Positions 6,608 to 14,734 of a DNA stretch of 39,416 nt are shown one piece after another. The stretch's first letter is position 1, and every line of letters begins with the position of its first letter. The notes under the pieces are model-generated. The model had not been told where the DNA came from. It made no database searches and saw nothing but the letters and a program-made list of their open reading frames with translations. The stretch is from JAJXWB01 sp047971685. Its GTDB lineage: Bacteria > Pseudomonadota > Alphaproteobacteria > Rhizobiales > Beijerinckiaceae. The DNA is taken from contig JBKDZW010000144.1 in the NCBI GenBank assembly GCA_047971685.1, positions 1 through 39,416 of the forward strand. Reading direction: 5' to 3'. Made by a program: the position numbers and the translations under genes.

Positions 6608-9600
6608 ATGCGTCGCGATTTGACCGTCAAGACCGGAACACTGGCGGGAACCTCGGATTTTCGCGTTCTGGCGAAAATCAAGAAAGGCTTCGTGCCAGCG
6701 CTCGACGCAGTGACTTACAAGACCCGCGTCAAGCGCGTATTGCGCGCGCTGCACATGGGGCGCTCGAACGCGCATGAACACGAATTGTTTCGCGTGCTTT
6801 CGGACGCCGTTGAGCGCGTCGGGCGCATTCATTCCGTCGGAATCGCCATCATCGAATCGCAGGACAATTCCACACTCGAGTCCGACGACAGCGTGCTTTT
6901 GACCGTGACCTTCGACGGCGCCTGGGAGGCCTATGTCCGGGTGATCTGGCAGAAGGTCGCCCGGCTTCTCGACCTGGTGTTCTGCAACACGCAGGATTAC
7001 GTCATCGGCTACGAAAACACGTATGAAGCCTGGGGCGCCTGGCTGAAGTCGAAGCAGAGCGAAGCGGCGTTTCTTTATGCAACGCCGCATGTGACGGTCG
7101 ACGATATCAGATATTTGCAGATGGCCGAGCGCGTGCACCGGCGCGAGGAGGCGGTTGCAGCCGAGTTTCGCACCGCGCAAATCCGCATTCCATCGGCCGA
7201 GCAGATCGCCGCGCGCTCCATATTCGAGACCGACGGTCTGACGCCGGGCGATCCGACGTCGGCGGGGTTCGAGACGCCGATGAGCATCGACGACGCGGGG
7301 CCTCCGCCGTTCCGGCACGGCATGCGCATCCTGGCGGGCATTCATCGCCTCAGCGACCTCTATCCGCCCGGCACGAAAGACGGCGTTATCCTGCATCGCG
7401 CCGCACATGAACTTTTACCGGAATTCGCGCCGATGACGCGCAACGCCGCCTATCAGTTCGGCGTGAAGCGCGGCATGCGGCGCTTCGAGGAAGCGCTTCA
7501 CTGGATACAATCGCCGCCGAACGAGCCTGCGGTTCGGCAGGATCTGCCAAATCCGCCGCCGGCCACGCCGCCGCTCGCCGATCCCGCCAATGTGCAGGGC
7601 GGCATTTTGACGAGCTATCCCGACATAGACCACGGCTGCCTTCTGTTGCTGCAATTTGCGTCCCCTGCGGCGCTCGCGGCCTTTCTCGGGGCGCTGCGCA
7701 CAACCACGCAGGCCGATGCGCTGGGCGCCGGCGATATCGCGACCAATATCGGCTTCACGCTCGAAGGCTTGCGCGCGGCGGGGCTCGACGACGACGAAAT
7801 CCGCGAACTGCCGGAAGAATTCGTGCAGGGCATGGAAATGCGCGCCGGCCTGCTCGGCGATCTGCACATCAATCATCCGTTGCGCTGGCGCCGGCCGCCG
7901 CGCAATTGGGAAGCCGGCGTCGAGGCCGCGGAAATTGCGGATACGCAGGAATGCGCGCGGATCGATCCTGGCGCGGCGCACGCCATGCTTCAGGTGCGCC
8001 GGCGCGCGGCCCCCGGCAGTTCCGACGCGGATACGCCGGCTGCGCGCAAACCCCTGATGGAGGCGATGAGAAAACTCGTCGCCGTCCATGACGGCGTCAT
8101 TCCCCTGTCGTTGCAATGGATGCATCGTCTGCGCAACGCCAAAAAGGTCGCAACCGAACATTTCGGCTATACGGAGGGCAATTCCGAGCCCGTTCTCACC
8201 AAGGCCGAGGCCGGACGGCGCTATTCCAACCAGGCCCATCTCGGCGATTTCCTGTGCGGCTATCCCAACGCCGCCGACAAGACCGATTTTTACGGCGGCG
8301 CCTCGAAGCGCCTGCATCCTCTTTTGCGCGACGGCAGCTTTCTGGTCGTGCGCAAGCTGCGCCAGGATGTCGAGGCCTTCGACACGGCGATGGACGAGGC
8401 TGTTTCAGTCGTTGCCGGCCAGGTGAACGGGCTCGCACGCGACGATCTCATGGCGAAGATTCTCGGACGCTGGCCGGCCGATCACGCAAAATCCGGCGAA
8501 CCGCTCGCACAGGTGATCGGCTCCGATCCGCTTTCCAACGATTTTCATTTCGAGAAAGACCTCAAGGGGACGCTCTGCCCGCTGCATGCGCATATCCGGC
8601 GCACCAATCCGCGCAACGTCGCGCCGGAGGCCGGCGCGCGGCCGCCGCGTCTGGCGCGGCGCGGCATGTCCTATGGACCGCGGCACGACCGCAACGCGCG
8701 CGACGCCGGAAAGATCAGGGAGAGCTATGCGCAGGAACGCGGCCTTGTGTTCATGGCCTATAACGCCAATCTCGGCGAACAATTCGAGCTGATCCAGAGC
8801 TGGATGACCGGCGGCAACAGCGCGGGCGGCTATTCCGGCGTTCCGGACCCGCTGCTTGGTCTGGCCGAACCCGGCAAAAAACGCTTCTTTCGTTTCGCGC
8901 ATGCCGGAACGGCTGTCCACATGCCGCTCGACGGCGAGGACAGACTGCATGTAGAGCCACGCCCCTTCGTGCGGCTGGAATGGGGCGCCTATCTGTTTGC
9001 GCCTTCGCTCGACGCGCTCGCCCTGCTGAAGGCGCGCGCCGAAGCGCAGGGCGACAAGCCCCGACTCTGCTGGAGCGCGGCCGACGGCGAAGCGCCGATC
9101 GAAAAGCTGCGCGCATACGAAACCGCCTGCGGCGCCGACGCTGCGCGCGAAAAATGGAAGGCCGTGCTCGAAGACCCGGATTTTTCGGCCGACTTCACCA
9201 ATGCATCCGTCTGGGCGGCGATCCGGGAGAACCACGGCGGCCTGTTGCGCACGCCCTTCGGCCTGCTTGTGGCCGACAAGGATCTGGTGCGCGACGTATT
9301 CGCAAACAGCGAGGATACGCTGACGATCACCGGCTATTTGCCACGCATGCGCCGCTCGTTCGGCGTCCTCTATCTCGGCCTGGACCCCGGCCAGGACGAC
9401 CAGGCCTACGAGCGCTGGTCGCGCGCGTGCAACAAGGCGATCATGGAGATAGACCTGCACACCGCCTTCAGGAGCGCCCGCACGGCAGCGCAGCAGGCCA
9501 TCCAGGAACTCGTCGCACATGAAATCGACGACGCGCAGCATGATGGCGAGACCCGCTGGAGCCTGACCATCGGCGCGCGCGAAATCATCGATCCGCTGCT

Positions 9601-11272
9601 CGCGCATTTCTGCGAGGAATGGTTCGGCATGTCCGAGCAGGGCAAACATTTCCGCCGCACCGGCTTCCACTGGGACTGGACACCGGCCGACCCCGCCAAT
9701 TATCCCGGCCATTTCCTGTCGCCCTCGCGCTACATCTTCCAGCCGCATCCCGGCCGCACCGTCGAGTATATCGGCGCCGCGCACGGCAGATCCGTGCGCA
9801 AGGCCATGGTCGCCTTCCTGAACGCTTACGGCGCCGGCATACGAGCGCCTGTCTCGCGCGCCGTTCTGGACAGTCCCGAAGGCCGGAACGATGTCGAATT
9901 CTGCGCACAGACGATCGCCGGCGCGATGATGGGGTTCATTCCGACCGTCGAGGGCAATCTGCGCCGCATTCTCAACGAATGGCTGCGCGAAGGCGTGTTG
10001 TGGAAATTGCGCGCGCGGTTCGCCGGCAAGCCCGCGAGCGATTTCACCGAAGCCTGCAACCGGCTGGCGGGCGACTTCATCCCGGCGTTCCAGTTGCGCG
10101 CCGTGCCCGAACTGATCTGGCGAACAGCGACAAAGGGCCATACGCTCGGCGCAGGCGCGCACAAGACGCGCGTCGAACCCGGCGACGTCATCGTCGCAGG
10201 CGCCGTTTCGGCCACGCAGCAATGCCTTGCCGCCGGCAGCCGCGAATATCATCACGCCTTCGGCGGCAATCGCCGCGCTGCGGAGCATCCCGCCCACGCC
10301 TGCCCCGGCGCCGATCCCGCAATCGCGCTGATGATCGGTTTCTTCAGCGCTCTGGTCGAGACGCCCCTGCCTTTGCGGCCCGGCCCGGCTCCATTGACCG
10401 TCGCGCTCGATGGTCCGGTCGATTTAGCGCCGGCCGACGCAAGGGGCGACGATTTCAAAGCCATGGCTTTCGCCGAGAAGCCCGGACAAACCGTTCCCTA
10501 TATCGCGCTCGGCGATTCCTGGCTCTCCAACGTTTTTCCCTATTCGAGCCTGCTTTCGGCGCTCGTCTCGCTCGGCTATCGCGTCGATCCCGGCATGTGC
10601 TTCTCGCAGATGGGGCTAATGCTGCAGGAAATGGCGCAGCCCGCGCTGCTTGCCAGGATCGAGTGGTTCTTCGACAATCTTGGGCCGGACGAACGCAAGC
10701 CCGCCTTCATTCTCATGGGCGGCGGCGGCAACGATGTCGTCCATCCGACATCGGAACCGCATCGGACGCCGCTCTATCGCATGCTGAAGGAAAACGGCGC
10801 GCCGGACGACGATCCCCTGATAGAGGCTGAGGTCGCCAAATTCATCGACGGCGAACTGAAGAATTATCTGACGACGATCGTCGGCGCGCTGACGCGGATG
10901 ACGGATGTTCCGATCTTCATCCACGCCTACGACCATCCGATCCCCGACAACAGGGGCTTCAAGTGGTCCGGCCCCTGGCTCCATCCGATCTTCGAGGCGC
11001 GCCGGATGAACGATCTGGCGAAGAACGCCAAGGTCATGCAAAGGCTCATCGACCGCCTCAACGATATGGTCGCGCGCGTGGCGGGGGCCAATTCCGCGCG
11101 CGTATACCATGTGAATCTGGCCGGCGCCCTGGCGGCGGACCCGCGCTATGCCAAAGATTATAGGAAGCTCTGGGACAACGAGCTTCACCCGACCGACGAA
11201 GGCTATCTGGTTCTTGCCGAGACCTGCGCCAAAATCCTGCAAGACATGGGCATTGCGCCGCCAGGCGCCTGA
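6608..11272 (+). CDS. Multidomain protein: unassigned N-terminus, DyP-type peroxidase, cytochrome P450-like, SGNH hydrolase
   Basis: One uninterrupted 1,554-residue frame. Residues 1-310 are not recognised. Residues 314-807 resemble a DyP-type haem peroxidase: EHFGYTEGNSEP (Glu523 where the GXXDG Asp is expected), CPLHAHIRRTNPR (His662), RRGMSYG and GLVFMAYNANLGEQFELIQ. Residues 880-1260 look like a P450: an I-helix-like AGAMMGFIPT (Ala1104), FQLRAVPELIWR near Arg1164 without a proper ExxR, and a haem loop HPAHACPGADP (Cys1232). Residues 1290-1554 are an SGNH/GDSL hydrolase: GDSW (Ser1304), GGGGND (Asn1375) and DNELHPTDEGY (Asp1523, His1527). No signal peptide or membrane segment is evident. 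It is convergent with the cyclase gene, 7 bp away. Inference: a multistep oxidation/ester-hydrolysis enzyme, perhaps acting on a lipid or aromatic; the substrate is unknown. Confidence 0.88.
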   Translation: MRRDLTVKTGTLAGTSDFRVLAKIKKGFVPALDAVTYKTRVKRVLRALHMGRSNAHEHELFRVLSDAVERVGRIHSVGIAIIESQDNSTLESDDSVLLTVTFDGAWEAYVRVIWQKVARLLDLVFCNTQDYVIGYENTYEAWGAWLKSKQSEAAFLYATPHVTVDDIRYLQMAERVHRREEAVAAEFRTAQIRIPSAEQIAARSIFETDGLTPGDPTSAGFETPMSIDDAGPPPFRHGMRILAGIHRLSDLYPPGTKDGVILHRAAHELLPEFAPMTRNAAYQFGVKRGMRRFEEALHWIQSPPNEPAVRQDLPNPPPATPPLADPANVQGGILTSYPDIDHGCLLLLQFASPAALAAFLGALRTTTQADALGAGDIATNIGFTLEGLRAAGLDDDEIRELPEEFVQGMEMRAGLLGDLHINHPLRWRRPPRNWEAGVEAAEIADTQECARIDPGAAHAMLQVRRRAAPGSSDADTPAARKPLMEAMRKLVAVHDGVIPLSLQWMHRLRNAKKVATEHFGYTEGNSEPVLTKAEAGRRYSNQAHLGDFLCGYPNAADKTDFYGGASKRLHPLLRDGSFLVVRKLRQDVEAFDTAMDEAVSVVAGQVNGLARDDLMAKILGRWPADHAKSGEPLAQVIGSDPLSNDFHFEKDLKGTLCPLHAHIRRTNPRNVAPEAGARPPRLARRGMSYGPRHDRNARDAGKIRESYAQERGLVFMAYNANLGEQFELIQSWMTGGNSAGGYSGVPDPLLGLAEPGKKRFFRFAHAGTAVHMPLDGEDRLHVEPRPFVRLEWGAYLFAPSLDALALLKARAEAQGDKPRLCWSAADGEAPIEKLRAYETACGADAAREKWKAVLEDPDFSADFTNASVWAAIRENHGGLLRTPFGLLVADKDLVRDVFANSEDTLTITGYLPRMRRSFGVLYLGLDPGQDDQAYERWSRACNKAIMEIDLHTAFRSARTAAQQAIQELVAHEIDDAQHDGETRWSLTIGAREIIDPLLAHFCEEWFGMSEQGKHFRRTGFHWDWTPADPANYPGHFLSPSRYIFQPHPGRTVEYIGAAHGRSVRKAMVAFLNAYGAGIRAPVSRAVLDSPEGRNDVEFCAQTIAGAMMGFIPTVEGNLRRILNEWLREGVLWKLRARFAGKPASDFTEACNRLAGDFIPAFQLRAVPELIWRTATKGHTLGAGAHKTRVEPGDVIVAGAVSATQQCLAAGSREYHHAFGGNRRAAEHPAHACPGADPAIALMIGFFSALVETPLPLRPGPAPLTVALDGPVDLAPADARGDDFKAMAFAEKPGQTVPYIALGDSWLSNVFPYSSLLSALVSLGYRVDPGMCFSQMGLMLQEMAQPALLARIEWFFDNLGPDERKPAFILMGGGGNDVVHPTSEPHRTPLYRMLKENGAPDDDPLIEAEVAKFIDGELKNYLTTIVGALTRMTDVPIFIHAYDHPIPDNRGFKWSGPWLHPIFEARRMNDLAKNAKVMQRLIDRLNDMVARVAGANSARVYHVNLAGALAADPRYAKDYRKLWDNELHPTDEGYLVLAETCAKILQDMGIAPPGA

Positions 11273-11279
11273 GCAGTTC

Positions 11280-14200
11280 TCACGCGGCAGGCCCGCATCG
11301 CGCGGCATGCCAGCCCATGTCCAGCAAGGACAGGGCATTGCGCACGCGCGCGACGTCGACGCCCGGTTCGCGCAGGAGAACGCGGGTGGCGTCGTTCAGG
11401 GCGGCCTCGCGCTGCGACCCGCGCACACGCGCCGAAAAATCGGCGCGCTTCATCCAGCGCCGGCGACAGGCGACATCGCCGGCCTTTGCGGCGATCTGCG
11501 CCATCGCGCGGCTGACGGCGGCCTCGCCCAGACGTTCGCCATGGCGTGCGCGCAGCAGGACCGAAACGCCATAGCGCCGCGCCTCCTCGACAGCGCCGAT
11601 TTCCGCGCAGGCTTCGACCAGCCAGCTATATTGAACCGAAACGAAGAACTTGAAGTCGCGCCCCTCCATCCAGCGCACGGCGGTGCGTAATTGCTGGAGC
11701 CCGTCGGTTGCGCCGGTGCGCCGCCAGCGCGCATAGCCGGCCGCCGCGCGCGAGGCGGCGAGCATCAGCAGATGGTGCAAATTCTCCGCGCCGCGGGCGT
11801 TCTCGTTGGCCAGAGTCTCGGCCTCCTCCCAGGCGCCGCGCCAGACCAGCGACACCACCCGCCAGTTGCGCATGGAATAGGCGACGGGATGGTCCGTTTC
11901 TCCGACCAGGGCCTCGACTTCGTCGAAACAGGCGTCGGCCTTGCGGAAGTCGCCGCGATCGGCGTGAATGGCGGCCTCGCAGGACAAGGCGTAGGCGGAG
12001 CCTATCGCCACGCCGCCGCCGGGGCGCGCCCCGCGCTTCTTGGCTCCGACCGCGCGCTCGATCAGGGTCATGGCTTCGTCATATCGACAGGCCGCCGCCA
12101 GCAACTGGCCAAGCGTGGCGTCGACCTGCGCGCTCAAGCGCGGCTCGCCGGCGACACGGGCAAGTTCAGCCGCGCTTTTGGCGTGAACGACGCCTTCGCG
12201 AAAACGTCCGAAGCCGTAACACATGTAGCCGAGCCAATATATTGCGCGGGCCAGAGCGTCGATGTCGCCGATCTTCTGCGCCAGAACGGCCGCGCGCTCG
12301 AACAGGCTGACATCGTTGCGCTGCGAAAGCGGATCGAAAATACTGGCCAGGCCGAGCTTGTTGACGACCGCGCACCAATGCAGATCGAGCGCGCGATCGC
12401 GCTCGTCGATATTGTCCATCGCATCGATGGCGGCCTCGTAATGGGCGCGCGCGCGGTCGAGCGCAAAGGCCGATGTCGCCTTGTCGCCGGCCTGCTCGAA
12501 AAATTGCGCGGCGTTGCGCCAGTCGCCGGCGCCGAACGAATGGTAGGCGAGCGCCTCGAGCGTGTCGTCGCGATCGGCGCCGGATGCGCGCGACACGAGC
12601 GCCTCGGCAACGCGCCGGTGCAGCGTCCGCCGCTGGGCGAGGCCGATGGAATCGTAAACGGAATCGCGGGTAATGCCATGCTTGAAGCGCAAGCCGCCGC
12701 TGGCGGCGTCGAGGTACAGAAAGTCGGCGTCCTCGAGCGCCTGCATGGTCGCCTGATCGGGCTCATAGCCGCAGGCGGCGGCCAGCAGGCGATGGGGCGC
12801 GACATTGCCGAGGACCGCCGCCGCGCGCACAATGTCGGCCTGCCCCTCCGGCAGAGCCTGAAGACGCGAGGTCACAAGCGCGCCAATCCAGCCGGCGCTG
12901 CCCCGCGCGAGAGGGGCCTGAGACAATTTCTCGCTCGCGGCCAGATGGCACAATTCCTCGATATAAAGCGGCACGCCGCCGGCATAATCGTGAATGCGCG
13001 CGATGAGGAAGGGATCGGCCTCCGGCAGCCAGCGGCGTACGGCGCGCGCCGTCTCTTCGCCGTCGAAGGGCCTCAGTTCGATATGTGGCGCGCCGGCGAC
13101 CAGATCGGCGGCGTCATCCTCGCGCGTGCGGCTGGCCAGGATAATGCGCATGTGCGCCGGCGCTTGCAGAAGCATCGTCATCAGGCGGCGCGTCGCGCCG
13201 TCGGCCCAGTGCCAGTCGTCGATAACGACGGCGATACGACGCGCGCCCGCCAGGGCGAGGATGAAAGCGCCCAGATCGTCGAGCACACGGCTTGCAGCAT
13301 TGGCCGGCCGGGTGTCCGGGCCGGCCGCCACAAGCGCGCGCAGCGTATCGACACGCGCTCCAAGCTCCGGCCGCCACGGCTCCAGCGCATCGCGCGCGAG
13401 CGTCATGGCCTCCTGCGGCGAAACCTCATCTCTCAACCCGATGAAACCGCGCAGGATCTGCAAGAACGGCTGAAGGATTTCAGCGCCAAGATAATTCTCG
13501 CAGCCGCCCCTGAGAACCGTGAGGCGGTCGAGATCGAGCGCGCGCAGGGCTTCTTCCAGCAAACGCGTTTTGCCGAGGCCCGCGCCGCCGAGAACGACCA
13601 TGGCGCGCGATTGCGGATTTTCGCTCGAAAGAAACGCACGTATTTGCGCAACGATCGCGCTGCGGCCGATGAAGGGCGTGAGACCGCGTCGTGCGGAGGC
13701 CTCGAAACGGTTCGTCGCCGCGCTGCGTCCGAGCACAAGATATGCATCGATTTCCACACCGGCGGACGACAGGTCTGCCGGCGCACCAAGATTGAAGAAA
13801 TGCGCATTGGGCCCCAGCGCGTCGGCGCTGGCGATGATCTGGCCGGGCAAAGCGCATTGCGAAAGGCGCGCTGCGACATTGGGAACGTCGCCGACAAGAT
13901 CGAAAACGCCCTTTTCGATATCGCCCGCAGCCACCAGCACCGTGCCGGCATGAACGCCGGAATGCGCACGCAAGGGCAGGAAGCGGGGCGACAGACCCGC
14001 CGGCCGCAGAACCGCGATCTTCTCGTGGATTTCCAGAGCGGCGTCGGCGGCGCGGCGGCCGTCGTCCTCGCTCGGCTCGTCAAGACCGAACACGATGGTT
14101 GCGCCATCGCCCTGCATTCTGGCGATCGTTCCACTACGCCGCGTGGCGGCCGCCCGGCAGATTTCCCTGAAATCATGAAGTAGAGCCGAAAACTCCTCGG

Positions 14201-14306
14201 TCTCCATTTCGCGCCCGAGCATGGTGGAGCCCACGAGATCGGCAAACAGGACGGTCAGCCGGCTCCTTGTTCCGGGGCTTGGCCGGGGTGATAAATTTGA
14301 CGTCAT
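11280..14306 (-). CDS. Class III adenylate/guanylate cyclase with AAA+ ATPase and TPR-like region
   Basis: This 1,008-residue signalling protein has a class III cyclase domain at about residues 15-195 with metal-binding Asp23 (FADLVGST) and Asp67 (MQGDGATIVFG) and the Asn143/Arg147 pair of VPNVAARL. All core catalytic positions seem present. A STAND/AAA-type ATPase follows, with Walker A GGAGLGKT at 240-247 and Walker B IAVVIDDWHWAD at about 358-369. The remainder (about 550-1008) is alpha-helical and repeat-like, as in TPR regions of this architecture. The open frame extends upstream to 14540, but that part is AT-rich and unlike the domain. ATG 14306 lies 16 residues before the cyclase core; GTG 14345 is an alternative. 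The likely product is cAMP, gated by ATPase-driven sensing of an unknown ligand. Confidence 0.9.
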   Translation of the reverse strand: MTSNLSPRPSPGTRSRLTVLFADLVGSTMLGREMETEEFSALLHDFREICRAAATRRSGTIARMQGDGATIVFGLDEPSEDDGRRAADAALEIHEKIAVLRPAGLSPRFLPLRAHSGVHAGTVLVAAGDIEKGVFDLVGDVPNVAARLSQCALPGQIIASADALGPNAHFFNLGAPADLSSAGVEIDAYLVLGRSAATNRFEASARRGLTPFIGRSAIVAQIRAFLSSENPQSRAMVVLGGAGLGKTRLLEEALRALDLDRLTVLRGGCENYLGAEILQPFLQILRGFIGLRDEVSPQEAMTLARDALEPWRPELGARVDTLRALVAAGPDTRPANAASRVLDDLGAFILALAGARRIAVVIDDWHWADGATRRLMTMLLQAPAHMRIILASRTREDDAADLVAGAPHIELRPFDGEETARAVRRWLPEADPFLIARIHDYAGGVPLYIEELCHLAASEKLSQAPLARGSAGWIGALVTSRLQALPEGQADIVRAAAVLGNVAPHRLLAAACGYEPDQATMQALEDADFLYLDAASGGLRFKHGITRDSVYDSIGLAQRRTLHRRVAEALVSRASGADRDDTLEALAYHSFGAGDWRNAAQFFEQAGDKATSAFALDRARAHYEAAIDAMDNIDERDRALDLHWCAVVNKLGLASIFDPLSQRNDVSLFERAAVLAQKIGDIDALARAIYWLGYMCYGFGRFREGVVHAKSAAELARVAGEPRLSAQVDATLGQLLAAACRYDEAMTLIERAVGAKKRGARPGGGVAIGSAYALSCEAAIHADRGDFRKADACFDEVEALVGETDHPVAYSMRNWRVVSLVWRGAWEEAETLANENARGAENLHHLLMLAASRAAAGYARWRRTGATDGLQQLRTAVRWMEGRDFKFFVSVQYSWLVEACAEIGAVEEARRYGVSVLLRARHGERLGEAAVSRAMAQIAAKAGDVACRRRWMKRADFSARVRGSQREAALNDATRVLLREPGVDVARVRNALSLLDMGWHAARCGPAA

Positions 14307-14734
14307 AGCGCTGGCGACCGGATTTCTGGTCTTCTCGCACCGCACGCTCTCAAATGCCTTTGCGGTGGACGAAGGACCGGACAATGCTACGCAACAAAAC
14401 GCAAACACCTGTTTTTCGATATTTGCCTCCGGGTTTCCATTTTTCAACCGGTTTCGCGACGCCTGATGGATTTTCATCCCGAGCAAATATATTCCTGTAA
14501 TATAAATTGAACGAAGAACGATTTCTTTGTTCCGGCTCAAATATTAAATCAGATTATATCTTTGATTTATGTATTTCGCTCGATTTAAACGGGCGACCGA
14601 AGGCCGTCATTTTCACTGCCCGTCTCATTTTCCATAAACTAATGATTCAGCATATTTTTTAGGCCTGCCTTCATCGTCTTCCGTTAGGCATTCCTCATCG
14701 TAATTCAGGCCATAGTCCAATGTGGCAGGGACAT
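14307..14734. promoter_or_regulatory. AT-rich divergent intergenic region between cyclase and exopolysaccharide locus
   Basis: This 428-bp gene-free stretch is much richer in A+T than its surroundings, most strongly at 14500-14660. It holds imperfect dyads, for example GAACGAAG (14511-14518) with CTTTGTTC (14527-14534), and AAATCA with TGATTT around 14545-14570. It must contain the promoters of the leftward cyclase gene and the rightward exopolysaccharide genes. I cannot assign -35/-10 elements with confidence. AT-rich tracts like this attract H-NS/MucR-type silencers in alphaproteobacteria, which is inference here. Confidence 0.5.

Noticed and set aside
8405..10297. 630-residue minus-strand open frame inside the haem fusion gene
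   Set aside because: It is the complement of a gene with clear domains on the plus strand, has no recognisable motif and is rich in Arg/Ala/Gly as expected of high-GC shadow frames.
11691..14183. 830-residue plus-strand open frame opposite the cyclase gene
   Set aside because: The minus strand encodes an intact cyclase-ATPase-TPR protein with all motifs; the plus frame shows none.
14307..14540. 78-residue N-terminal extension of the cyclase protein
   Set aside because: AT-rich, unlike the rest of the protein, with no domain; it is more likely intergenic DNA.
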